A DNA stretch of 64,000 bases from positions 21,308-85,307 of the forward strand of contig CACYCS010000018.1 of the NCBI GenBank assembly GCA_902773005.1, in the 5' to 3' direction. This stretch comes from an uncultured Erysipelotrichaceae bacterium. Its GTDB lineage: Bacteria > Bacillota_I > Bacilli_A > RFN20 > CAG-826. Under the pieces are notes generated by a model, which did no database searches, had not been told where the DNA came from, and saw nothing but the letters and a program-made list of their open reading frames with translations. A program made the translations under genes and the position numbers. Positions 17,039 through 24,876 of this stretch are shown here, piece by piece; the stretch's first letter is position 1, and every line of letters starts with the position of its first letter.

Positions 17039-18940
17039 TCAAGCGACCGATACCTGATAAAGGTTGATCGCGACGAATACCAACGCGGCTAGTCCTGCCG
17101 CAAGGGCGACGAAGAACACGCCAAAGCGCCACGCGTTTTTCCTTTCCTTTAGGAACATGGTCGGCAAAAGAAGCATTAACCAGCCACCAGCAGCGCATGC
17201 ATAAGCCCAATAATCGTAGCCTTTGATATCTTTAAGCATAAGCAAGAACACGATGGAAGCGGCAAACGGGATGATGGAAAGGGCAATGAAGACCCTGCGA
17301 GTGACTTCGGCGCCTCTTTCGTCTCTGCCAAATCGCTTGAGGACGTGGATCAAAATCGCGATCAAGAAAATCAATAGCAGAACAACGAGGGCAATCGCAA
17401 CGAAGCGAATCTCGACATCTAGCAATTGAAGCGCGGCGATCGCAACGCCTCCAGCCAATAGAAGCACCGGCAAGCAAATCAAAAGCAAAGCATAAAGCAC
17501 GCGCTTGGACGTAGACCAGAAGGATGCCTCGTTCGACTTTGCGGGTTTGCCAATCGGCTCCTTGAACTTTTTCTTCGGGTAAAGCGCGTGAACGGATTCG
17601 GAATTGGACTTCGTTGCAATCCGCTTGGCGCGAGGATTGTTCAAAATGCCGCTTAGCATTGCATCGAAGCGAATCTTTTGGTCCGCCGGCACTTTATTGG
17701 ATAGCAAAACCAAGTCATCCGCGCGTTCGACAATGTCAATCCGACGGGGGCGTGCATTCAAAATCGCTTCATAAAGGGTCGGTACACGCACTGCTGGAAT
17801 ATCATTTCGGATAGCATCGGCAACTAGACGCACCTTGTGACCAAGGGGCCATTTCTCAACCGATTCGAGCAGAATGTTGACCTTGGTTTCTTCTAGATCT
17901 TTCGCGGAAAGCAACGCGGCAAGAATCTCAAAGCTTTCATCGCTAGCTTCGGCAGCAAGGCCATTGGTCACGGCTTTGTATTCAGCCGCATCCATGCCCG
18001 AATTGGATTCGAGCAACAAGTTCTTCGTGAGATCGGATTCTTCTTTCGAATCGCGGAAGGTGGAATTAAGAAGGAGTTCCTCTAGCCAGGGACGCTTCCT
18101 TGCGAACAAATCCTTAGCGGCTTCTTTGTCGCGGCGGGAAACGATGTCTTTGGCAAGATCATTGAAATGGCGCGCGGCCTCGATTCGAGTAAGCTCGGCA
18201 TAACGCTTGACTTCATCGGTTGCGAGGTCTGATTTAGCCAGGAATTCCTCGTAAAGGGCAATCAAACGGTCGAGGGTATTCATGTCCGCTTCGCTAAGTA
18301 GCTTCGATTCCCACGCTGCATCGTGCAGGCGAAGAGCGAGGGTCCTTGAAAGATGGAAAGGCTTATCGGCGGGGTTCACGAAATTCGTCGGAAGTTCCTC
18401 GGCGATCGTGCAGTATTCCTGGAGCTCGTCAGAAGGCAAGCTCTTCTCCCCCATGGCGAGATTCGTATCGGCAAGGCAGGAATATAGATGCGCCTGACGG
18501 TGGGCGATGATCTCTTTGGCCAAGGCAATCGTTCTGGCGTCAAAGCCAAAATCGGCGCCCTCCACCTCTTCTTTCGCTTTTCTAAGCGCAAGCTTCGCCT
18601 CTTCATGGAGGTTCAGCTCAATGAGAGTCGATTCCTTCTTCAGCCAGCGGATGAACGATTTGACGAATTGGCCGAACGCATCTTCGACCGCTTTGGTGGA
18701 TTGATAGCGGGTGATAGCGGTCAAAATCGTGTCACGTGCCTCGCCGATTTTAGCGGCATAAGCTTCAAGGCGCTCCACCGCGGCATTGGAATGCTCTAGC
18801 GGAATTTCAGGATCTTGATAGGCAGAGGAAAGACGTTCGAATTCCGACTTCGCTTTGGATAGTCTTGCTTCGAGTTCGGGTATTTCGGCCTTTAGCTGAT
18901 TCTCTTCAGCAAGGAGGTTTGCATATTCTTCCGGCGTCAT
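17039..18940 (-). CDS. Large protein with coiled-coil N-terminus and five C-terminal membrane segments
   Basis: 633 residues, not recognised. Residues 1-45 are a predicted coiled coil (EENQLKAEIPELEARLSKAK), residues 45-470 are mostly helical, charged and cytoplasmic in character, and residues from about 490 hold five hydrophobic segments of 20-25 residues (starting VLYALLLICLPVLLLAGG and ending with ALVFVAINLYQV). No catalytic motif was seen. It is the last gene of a four-gene unit and overlaps the preceding gene by four bases (ATGA). The design, a long soluble helical region anchored by a membrane tail, suggests a scaffold on the membrane, but this is inference. Confidence 0.8.
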   Translation of the reverse strand: MTPEEYANLLAEENQLKAEIPELEARLSKAKSEFERLSSAYQDPEIPLEHSNAAVERLEAYAAKIGEARDTILTAITRYQSTKAVEDAFGQFVKSFIRWLKKESTLIELNLHEEAKLALRKAKEEVEGADFGFDARTIALAKEIIAHRQAHLYSCLADTNLAMGEKSLPSDELQEYCTIAEELPTNFVNPADKPFHLSRTLALRLHDAAWESKLLSEADMNTLDRLIALYEEFLAKSDLATDEVKRYAELTRIEAARHFNDLAKDIVSRRDKEAAKDLFARKRPWLEELLLNSTFRDSKEESDLTKNLLLESNSGMDAAEYKAVTNGLAAEASDESFEILAALLSAKDLEETKVNILLESVEKWPLGHKVRLVADAIRNDIPAVRVPTLYEAILNARPRRIDIVERADDLVLLSNKVPADQKIRFDAMLSGILNNPRAKRIATKSNSESVHALYPKKKFKEPIGKPAKSNEASFWSTSKRVLYALLLICLPVLLLAGGVAIAALQLLDVEIRFVAIALVVLLLIFLIAILIHVLKRFGRDERGAEVTRRVFIALSIIPFAASIVFLLMLKDIKGYDYWAYACAAGGWLMLLLPTMFLKERKNAWRFGVFFVALAAGLAALVFVAINLYQVSVA

Positions 18941-19356
18941 AGGACAATCTCTCCATTCCTAGCCCTGGCTGCCCGCGCTTCCCCCTCGGCGGCGGATTTG
19001 GCAGCAGCGGTTTCATCGACCAGCTTCTTAAACGATTTGAGGGCTTCGAGTTCACGACCTGCAAGCTCAGCCAAGCGGGCATTGCCTTCGGCAACCCACT
19101 CCTCGCCCTTTTGATAGGCATTCGCGCGGGTCATGTATTCGATTTCGGCACGAACTTCGGTCAATTCCTTCTCAAGTTCAGCCTTGCGGTCATGAAGCGC
19201 CTGAAGCCTCTTATCGAGTTCGATAAGCTCTTCCGTGGAAGGGCCTTCCGCCTTTTCTTCCGCAGGTTCCTTGGCCTCAACCTCTTGGGGCGCCTCTTCT
19301 TTTTCGATCGGGGCCTCCTGCTTGGCTTCGACCTGTTGGATCATTTCTTCGGCCAT
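18937..19356 (-). CDS. Acidic coiled-coil protein of the unknown four-gene operon
   Basis: 139 residues. The first 45 are rich in Glu, Pro and Ala (PIEKEEAPQEVEAKEPAEEK), followed by a heptad-like coiled coil (ELDKRLQALHDRKAELEKELTEVRAEIEY) and an Ala-rich helix. No enzyme motif. Two ATGs compete: one at 19362 overlaps the upstream stop (ATGA) but has GGAGG only three bases away, while 19356 has the same GGAGG at nine bases, which I prefer. Strong overlap with both neighbours implies stoichiometric production with them. Confidence 0.75.
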   Translation of the reverse strand: MAEEMIQQVEAKQEAPIEKEEAPQEVEAKEPAEEKAEGPSTEELIELDKRLQALHDRKAELEKELTEVRAEIEYMTRANAYQKGEEWVAEGNARLAELAGRELEALKSFKKLVDETAAAKSAAEGEARAARARNGEIVL

Positions 19357-19358
19357 GC

Positions 19359-19628
19359 TCATTTTCCTCCCCGAGTGATTTTCTCGTATTCCAGCATCAG
19401 GGAATCAAAACCCTGCTGGTCAATGCGATCTAACGTCTTCTTGCAGATGCGAGTGGATTGGTTCAGCAAATCGTTCGCGTTTTGATTCACGCTCGAAATC
19501 GTTGCGATCTGGTCGTTGCCCAAAGCGTTTACCCCATTCGCGAATTCGGCATCGGCTTTGAGGAAAAGACGGGTGATTTCGGATTTCTTCTCCCGGACTT
19601 TCCGTTCGGCGGTTCTAGTATCCTTCAT
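19359..19628 (-). CDS. Small helical protein of the unknown four-gene operon
   Basis: 89 residues, rich in charged and polar residues, apparently all helical (KVREKKSEITRLFLKADAEF, then NQNANDLLNQSTRICKKTLDRI). Not recognised. No signal, membrane segment or metal site. AAGGAAG lies about nine bases before the ATG. It starts 19 bases after the preceding gene and its stop overlaps the next, so it is clearly part of the same operon. Confidence 0.7.
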   Translation of the reverse strand: MKDTRTAERKVREKKSEITRLFLKADAEFANGVNALGNDQIATISSVNQNANDLLNQSTRICKKTLDRIDQQGFDSLMLEYEKITRGGK

Positions 19629-19647
19629 GGTTCTACTTCCTTTCGCT

Positions 19648-20052
19648 TCAGGCCTTCGGGATCTTCTGCTCCTGCCCGAAATAGCTCATGGCACGAGTTC
19701 TCATCTCCTCAATGTCATCTTCGGAGATGACCCCAGTGAGGATCAGAAAATCGTAATAGAGCATCGCATAGGCAAAGGGAAGAGTCTCCGCGACGTGCAT
19801 CGGATAAACCGCGACATTTGAGCACAAAGCCGCGAGTTTCGACAAAGATTCATGCAATTGCAGATACTTGGTATCGGCCTTGCCGTTGCTCCGCACGAAA
19901 TTATCGACCAGGTTCGCTAGTGCGATCTGCTCGAAAATGTTTTTGGCTTCTTTCGACTTTTCGGAAGCGATTTCCTGCTGAGAAGGGGAAAGGTATTCCT
20001 CCGCTTGGAAATTCGCTTCGTCGATAACTGAATTTTCAAATCCGTCGCTCAT
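19648..20052 (-). CDS. First gene of the unknown four-gene operon
   Basis: 134 residues, soluble, mostly helical, with a hydrophobic middle (NVAVYPMHVAETLPFAYAMLYYDFLILTGV) and an acidic N-terminus. I do not recognise it. GGAG lies eight bases before the ATG, and a TAAAAT-like -10 lies further up, so this unit has an ordinary leader, unlike many neighbours. It heads the run of four genes ending in the large membrane protein. The HAD phosphatase gene downstream-to-upstream (ending 55 bases before) has its own promoter and is probably separate. Confidence 0.75.
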   Translation of the reverse strand: MSDGFENSVIDEANFQAEEYLSPSQQEIASEKSKEAKNIFEQIALANLVDNFVRSNGKADTKYLQLHESLSKLAALCSNVAVYPMHVAETLPFAYAMLYYDFLILTGVISEDDIEEMRTRAMSYFGQEQKIPKA

Positions 20053-20107
20053 ATTTTCTCCGTTCGGCTTTCATTTTAATGAAATTATTGCGAATATGGA
20101 ATAAAAG

Positions 20108-20746
20108 TTACTTCAAAATGCCTAGAAGGGCATCCGGCAATTCGGCGATGCAAGAAATCGAAGCATCGGGCGAAGCCGCTTTCCCAAAGCCATAGGCGGC
20201 ATGGATGAAGGGCAATCCCGCTGCGCGAGTCGCAGCCTCATCCGTTGCCGTATCGCCCACATAAACCGCTTGGTCAACGTTATGCTTTTCCATCAAGGCG
20301 CGAATCGTGAAGTCCTTGGATTTCTTGGTGTCGTCATAGCAGAGGTGGCCCTCAAAGAAATCTTCGCCGAGCGCTTTGAGATACGTTTCGATGTAACCGG
20401 ATTGGCAATTGCTTACGATAAAGAGGCGGTACCCCCGTTTCTTTAGTTCGGCCAATGTCTCCTTTTCCCGCGGATAAAGTTTTCCCGGATGGTCAATGAG
20501 ATATTCGACTTCGCGCTTGAAGCAGATTTTCACGAAATCTTCCTTCGCCTGTCCCGTGAGCTCCTTCGGGGTGATGTTGCGGCCAATGTCCTCCATGACG
20601 AGGCCCATTTGGGCAAGGACCGTTTCCCGCGAAAACGAATACACGTCCCCAACGAATTCATGCAGTACCTCATTCCACGAGGATGAGACTTGCTCGGTGG
20701 AATCCCACAGGGTTCCATCTAGATCAAAGATAACGCTTGGTATCAT
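20108..20746 (-). CDS. HAD-family phosphatase, phosphoglycolate phosphatase-like
   Basis: 212 residues, subclass I HAD hydrolase. Motif I FDLDGTLWDS (D8, D10), motif II FIVSNCQSGYIE, motif III lysine in DTKKSKDFTIR, and motif IV YVGDTATDEAATRAAG are all intact, so an active phosphatase is expected. Substrate cannot be told; relatives act on phosphoglycolate, pyrimidine nucleotides or beta-phosphoglucose. The start ATG at 20746 has no Shine-Dalgarno sequence, and a perfect TATAAT ends eight bases before it, so the mRNA is probably leaderless or nearly so. Monocistronic, divergent from the small membrane-anchored protein gene. Confidence 0.9.
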   Translation of the reverse strand: MIPSVIFDLDGTLWDSTEQVSSSWNEVLHEFVGDVYSFSRETVLAQMGLVMEDIGRNITPKELTGQAKEDFVKICFKREVEYLIDHPGKLYPREKETLAELKKRGYRLFIVSNCQSGYIETYLKALGEDFFEGHLCYDDTKKSKDFTIRALMEKHNVDQAVYVGDTATDEAATRAAGLPFIHAAYGFGKAASPDASISCIAELPDALLGILK

Positions 20747-20754
20747 ACGGCGAT

Positions 20755-20760
20755 ATTATA
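20755..20760 (-). promoter_or_regulatory. -10 box of the HAD phosphatase promoter, leaderless type
   Basis: Perfect TATAAT on the minus strand, eight bases before the ATG at 20746. Confidence 0.5.
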
Positions 20761-20846
20761 CTCGAATGCGGGGATTAGCGCATTTACATGCCTATGCGCA
20801 CATATACGTCTTGCTTTTCCTTGTTCCATCAAGGAAAATACCTCCT

Positions 20847-21395
20847 ATGGCGGTCGAGTACAACAACATAGTCTACGATAACACGGCGACTCCAAACCAA
20901 GATGCCTATGATAACGTTGGCCAATCCGACGAGCTGAACGTCAAGTTGCCAGACAACGAGGGAGATACGACTCTTTACGCGAAGAACAAACGCGCCAAAA
21001 AAGGCATTAAGGCCGTCGCGGCCACCGCGACGATCATGGTGAGCGCAGGCGCATCTGGCCTCCTCATTTGGAATTCCTTTTCCCCAAAGCCTGCGACCGT
21101 AAGCAATATGTCCATGTCGCTTGTTGGAAGGGCGCTATCCTATTCGTTCGAAATCACTAAGGCCGATAAAGCGAAGTCCTACTTCTCCCTTTATACCGAT
21201 GAAGGGAAAAACAGAGGCGAGTTTTTCATTGTCGACATCACCGCAGGAGGAAAATTCGAAGGCACGACCGAAATCCCTGCTTCAGTCAAAGACGGCCAAT
21301 CGTTCACAGCCGATATCTACGGCTCGAATAATTTCGACTACTACCGCTCTTACTATAAGCAAGTCTTCACGATAACCGTTCCCCAAGCATCCTAG
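20847..21395 (+). CDS. Single-pass membrane-anchored protein, unknown function
   Basis: 182 residues. Residues 1-50 are polar and acidic and would be cytoplasmic, a hydrophobic segment follows at about 53-77 (IKAVAATATIMVSAGASGLLIW) after a Lys/Arg cluster (KNKRAKKG), and the last 100 residues form an outside beta-rich domain with regular strand spacing (SMSLVGRALSYSFEI... FTITVPQAS), perhaps Ig- or fibronectin-like. Not recognised as a family. A longer frame begins upstream, but AAGGAA at 20831 and the ATG at 20847 give the sensible start. It lies 13 bases before the MscS gene and is surely cotranscribed with it. Confidence 0.75.
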   Translation: MAVEYNNIVYDNTATPNQDAYDNVGQSDELNVKLPDNEGDTTLYAKNKRAKKGIKAVAATATIMVSAGASGLLIWNSFSPKPATVSNMSMSLVGRALSYSFEITKADKAKSYFSLYTDEGKNRGEFFIVDITAGGKFEGTTEIPASVKDGQSFTADIYGSNNFDYYRSYYKQVFTITVPQAS

Positions 21396-21408
21396 GAGGC
21401 AATGATAT

Positions 21409-22632
21409 ATGGAAAAGAGAACTGAATTGGAAAACGAGAACGAGGCCCAAAGCGAAGAGGTCTCTGCCGCTCAAAAGATTCAAGCGGAGACAAATAACCA
21501 TGGCAATGTCGCGCTGATGAATAAAAAAGACAAACACCCCATCAGAAGAGGCATCATCATGGCCATAGTCTTCTTGCTGTTCATCGGCTTGATTCTCGTC
21601 GCGGCGTTCGCGAGGCAGATATTCGGGGACGAAATCGGCGATTTGCTATTCGGCCAAAATGTCCAGAATGGATTCCAGTCCTTTGCCATTCAGCTAGTCA
21701 GCCACGTTCCAAGCCTTATCGTATCCTTGGTGATCATCGTAGTCGCCATCGCGATCTTCTTCATTCTGAACGTCATCATTAGAATCGTGTTCAACAAAAC
21801 CCAAAAGTCCAGGACCATCGGAAGCCTTATAAAGTCCTGCGTCAAATATGTGACCATCATCGTCGCCGTCGCCTTGATTCTCACCGCGTGGGGAGTCGAT
21901 GTCGCTTCCATCGTCGCTGGCTTAGGCGTATTGACCCTGATCGTCGGTCTAGGATGCCAAACCCTCATTCAAGACGTCGTCAGTGGGATCTTCATCGTGT
22001 TTGATGATTATTTCTCCGTCGGCGATCTCGTCATCATCGATGGCTTCAGGGGCACCGTTACCTCCATCGGACTCAAGGCAACCAAAATCACCGACCCCTC
22101 TGGCAACATCAAATCGATCTCCAATAGTTCCATCAACACGGTCGTGAACGTCTCTCGCCTCCCGACCATGATCACCGTGAACTTCGATATTGGCTTCAAC
22201 GAAGACCTCGAAAGGGTCGAAGGCGTGATCGATGCGAATCTCGCAGAAATCACCAAGCGCATCCCCCAATTGACCGAGGGCCTCTATTACAAAGGCGTCG
22301 ATAACTTCACTTCTGCCGGCGTGTCCCTCCTATTCCTCGGCTACTGCGCTGAGCCCGACCGCTTCCAGGTCGTGCGCGATGTGAAGAGAGAGATCTACCT
22401 CATGTGCAGGCGCAATGACATCAACGTCCCATTCAACCAGATCACCGTCAATCCGCAAGATCCTGTAGATCGTCCCAAAGCCACGGAGAAGCAGAAGAAA
22501 GGCGCCGCTCATCTCGATGCCTTGAATCATCCCGCCCCCGCTCCTATCAAGGCCAAGAAAAAGAAATTCCGCGAAGTCGCCCGCGAAGCGTTCAAAGACG
22601 AATTCAAAGAAATGGAAGAGGACAGGAAATAA
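21409..22632 (+). CDS. MscS-family mechanosensitive ion channel
   Basis: 407 residues. MscS-type channels open under membrane tension and release solutes after osmotic downshock. Membrane segments at about 48-70 and 100-125 precede the pore helix region, which reads VASIVAGLGVLTLIVGLGCQTLIQDVVSGIFIVFDD, the Gly/Ala-packed TM3 of the family. The beta domain follows at once (FSVGDLVIIDGFRGTVTSIGLKATKITDPSGN), then the cytoplasmic alpha/beta vestibule, and finally a Lys-rich C-terminal tail of about 50 residues. Preceded by AGGAGG and ended by a strong terminator. Cotranscribed with the membrane-anchored gene upstream. Confidence 0.92.
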   Translation: MEKRTELENENEAQSEEVSAAQKIQAETNNHGNVALMNKKDKHPIRRGIIMAIVFLLFIGLILVAAFARQIFGDEIGDLLFGQNVQNGFQSFAIQLVSHVPSLIVSLVIIVVAIAIFFILNVIIRIVFNKTQKSRTIGSLIKSCVKYVTIIVAVALILTAWGVDVASIVAGLGVLTLIVGLGCQTLIQDVVSGIFIVFDDYFSVGDLVIIDGFRGTVTSIGLKATKITDPSGNIKSISNSSINTVVNVSRLPTMITVNFDIGFNEDLERVEGVIDANLAEITKRIPQLTEGLYYKGVDNFTSAGVSLLFLGYCAEPDRFQVVRDVKREIYLMCRRNDINVPFNQITVNPQDPVDRPKATEKQKKGAAHLDALNHPAPAPIKAKKKKFREVAREAFKDEFKEMEEDRK

Positions 22633-22651
22633 CTTCCCTCATACCCACGAA

Positions 22652-22676
22652 ACGCTGCAAATCTGCAGCGTTTTTT
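22652..22676 (+). terminator. Intrinsic terminator after the MscS gene
   Basis: ACGCTGCA-AATC-TGCAGCGT, eight pairs, followed by six T. Confidence 0.9.
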
Positions 22677-22737
22677 CGATATCGGCCCCATAGTTAATCA
22701 ACTAGACCAATGCGCTAAACCATATTTATATATAGGA

Positions 22738-22860
22738 ATTTCCAGGCGTCAGGAGACTTCCTAGCACTCCTAGAACCCCACGCGGTGATCAGCCTAGACC
22801 AGTTACCGCCCCGTGCCTACATAGCGCACTAGCAGGGTGTTCTAGGGGGCGGGAGCAAAG
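22738..22860. other. Self-complementary intergenic segment, possible small RNA
   Basis: Between two terminators. Arms 22767-22779 and 22835-22849 pair over about 12-13 positions with one bulge (core CCTAGAAC / GTTCTAGG), and inside GCGGT at 22782 pairs with ACCGC at 22805. There is no open frame. No clear promoter or T-run was found, so the transcribed strand is unknown; it does not match the conserved parts of SRP RNA or tmRNA, and 6S RNA cannot be excluded. Confidence 0.3.
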
Positions 22861-22861
22861 A

Positions 22862-22874
22862 TAGGCTGGGCACC
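22862..22874 (-). repeat. Copy of the dispersed intergenic motif (TGGYRCVCAGCCTAT)
   Basis: Minus-strand GGTGCCCAGCCTA with flanking bases; shares 18 identical bases with the copy at 30593. Lies between convergent genes. Confidence 0.45.
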
Positions 22875-22889
22875 ATTAAGCAATTCAAA

Positions 22890-22917
22890 AGAGGCGCCGC
22901 AAAGTGCGAACGCCTCT
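22890..22917 (-). terminator. Terminator of the lipoprotein operon
   Basis: Minus-strand AGAGGCG and CGCCTCT arms (seven pairs, inner CGCA/TGCG pairs) followed by TTTTG. It lies 26 bases beyond the lipoprotein stop codon. Confidence 0.65.
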
Positions 22918-22942
22918 AATGATGCTTATTTGGCTTTAAGCC

Positions 22943-24853
22943 TTAGTTCTCAGAGCCAGCGGGCTCTTCGGACTGAGCAGGCTCTTCGGACTGAGTAGGC
23001 TCTTCGGAAGTGACAGGTTCCTCTTCACCAGGTTCTTCTGCAGGGAATTGCGCGCCGTCCATGTAATTGTCCGGCAAGACGGTGGTTCCGATATCGGAGA
23101 AGGTGAGGTAAACGATGTAATTGGCGTCAGAACTGATCGAGAGGCCAAGTTCGAATCCGACGTTCCCATTCTCATAGATGATGACGTAGCAATCGATATA
23201 GCCTTTTCCCGCGTAATAGCCGATCGCGGAGCCGTTGTAACGGCCGTCGATCAATCCGCCGAGATCGAAGGCAAGGATGTCGACCGGGGTTTCTCCATAG
23301 GAATAAACGTTATCCTCATTCCCGAATTTGACCTCGAAGGCCTTGCTCACGCCCTCGTACTTCTCGGAGGTATAGCCTTTGCTGAAGGTGCTGAGGTCGG
23401 CGATTTGGCTCGCGATGTTGAGGTTATGGATGTTTTCTTCGGTCCAATGGCTGATGCCATAGAAGCTGTCCCACACGCTGAAATTTTCCGCGGTGATCTC
23501 TTGGGTGATCTCCTTGCCTTCCTCGTCCTTCAAATACATATAGAACGGAGACTCGGGGTCCGCGGGGTTCTTGCCGGTTTTGAAGAATCCGCCATCGGTG
23601 GCGCTTTCGTAGTCGAGGCCAGCAGCGGTCACTTTGCCGACGCCCTCGATCGTGGGAAGTCCTTCGCCCCAGGAATTGCCTTTGGAATCAACAGGGACTT
23701 CAACGGGGTTGCCCTGTCTATCGGTCCAGCCGGCCGAGACGGTGACGGTCACGTTCTTGGCCTCGGTGATCGGGTTGATGGCTGCGACGATGTGCTCGTC
23801 GGAGATGGATTCAGGCAGGAATTTGCTGGCGATTTTGGCTTGGAGATCAGGAATATCGGTCGTGTTCCAATCGTGGATCGTCATGGTGTACTTGGTCGCA
23901 GCAACCGAGCCGTCCAATTTGCTTGTTCCGCCGATGAAGCGAAGCTCTTCGCCATGGGTGGTATCGGCGTCGACGTATTCGACGAGGAGGGTATCGAAGA
24001 GATCGTCCCATTCGAGCGCGCCGCCAGTTAGGGTCTCAACGATGTAGAGGCTGCCGGCTTTGTCGTCAGGATCATAGAAGGGGTTGTACTTCGAAGCGAG
24101 GCGGATGGTGACGTTATCGTCATCGTCGAAAACCTCGACGAACTGGCTGGTCTGAAGCGCGAGCGGCATACCGCCGAAATAGTTATCGCCATTGGCGTTA
24201 TAGGTTCCGGCAGGGAAGTTCGCGACCTGCTGTTCAGCATCCCAGATGAATTCCCACCAATGTCCGTCGGAGAGCTTTGCCATACCGGCCGCGCCTTTCT
24301 CGCCAAAATCATAGAACCAGCCATAGGAGGTCTTGGTAAAAGTGCCAAGGGCGCCCGTGGGGCCAGCGATGTCGACGACGAAATTGTCGGAGATCTCGCC
24401 AAGCGCTTCGTTGACTTTGTACTTCTCTTGGGAGATGACGGTGCCATCATAGGCTTTCTTTTTGGGGCCGCAGACGACCAAGACGCTGAAGGGGCCATAG
24501 CCGTCAGCGCGAACGATGTGTCCCTCAACGGAGACTTCGCCGCTAGCGACAGTGAGCTCATAGGGGGCGCCGGAAGAGATGGTGACGTATTCGTCCATGT
24601 CGATTTCGGCGTCGAGAGGGATTTCCTTCGGGATCTTCTTGTCGATCTTGGGGGTTTCGTACTTGACGGAATCGACGGGGGCCACGGAAGAGGCGTCCGG
24701 TTGATCCTCGGAAGCGGGAACTTCGACAGAGGAAACGATGCCTTCAGAAGCTCCGGTGGAAGTCGGGCTGGAGGCAGGGGTGTTGCCGCCGCAGGAGGCG
24801 GTGCCTAACGCCATGAGGATGGCGCTGGCGAGAAACAGTTTTTTAGAGGTCAT
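22943..24853 (-). CDS. Secreted lipoprotein with acidic repeat tail, unknown function
   Basis: 636 residues. The signal peptide ends in the lipobox LGTASC (Cys21), so the protein is anchored to the outer face of the membrane. A Ser/Thr-rich spacer to about residue 60 follows, then a large acidic domain with aromatic-rich beta-like stretches (GAAGMAKLSDGHWWEFIWDAE and similar), unknown to me. The C-terminus is a short Glu-Pro-Ser repeat (SEEPTQSEEPAQSEEP), perhaps a cell-wall-spanning or disordered tail. AAAGGA lies before the ATG. The gene follows the M6 protease gene by 23 bases, so both are secreted together; it may assist or be a substrate-binding partner of the protease. Confidence 0.85.
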   Translation of the reverse strand: MTSKKLFLASAILMALGTASCGGNTPASSPTSTGASEGIVSSVEVPASEDQPDASSVAPVDSVKYETPKIDKKIPKEIPLDAEIDMDEYVTISSGAPYELTVASGEVSVEGHIVRADGYGPFSVLVVCGPKKKAYDGTVISQEKYKVNEALGEISDNFVVDIAGPTGALGTFTKTSYGWFYDFGEKGAAGMAKLSDGHWWEFIWDAEQQVANFPAGTYNANGDNYFGGMPLALQTSQFVEVFDDDDNVTIRLASKYNPFYDPDDKAGSLYIVETLTGGALEWDDLFDTLLVEYVDADTTHGEELRFIGGTSKLDGSVAATKYTMTIHDWNTTDIPDLQAKIASKFLPESISDEHIVAAINPITEAKNVTVTVSAGWTDRQGNPVEVPVDSKGNSWGEGLPTIEGVGKVTAAGLDYESATDGGFFKTGKNPADPESPFYMYLKDEEGKEITQEITAENFSVWDSFYGISHWTEENIHNLNIASQIADLSTFSKGYTSEKYEGVSKAFEVKFGNEDNVYSYGETPVDILAFDLGGLIDGRYNGSAIGYYAGKGYIDCYVIIYENGNVGFELGLSISSDANYIVYLTFSDIGTTVLPDNYMDGAQFPAEEPGEEEPVTSEEPTQSEEPAQSEEPAGSEN

Positions 24854-24876
24854 TGTTATTGTCCTTTCTATTGTTA

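Noticed and set aside
23048..24031. 327-codon frame antisense to the lipoprotein gene
   Set aside because: Same reason: codon-bias shadow.
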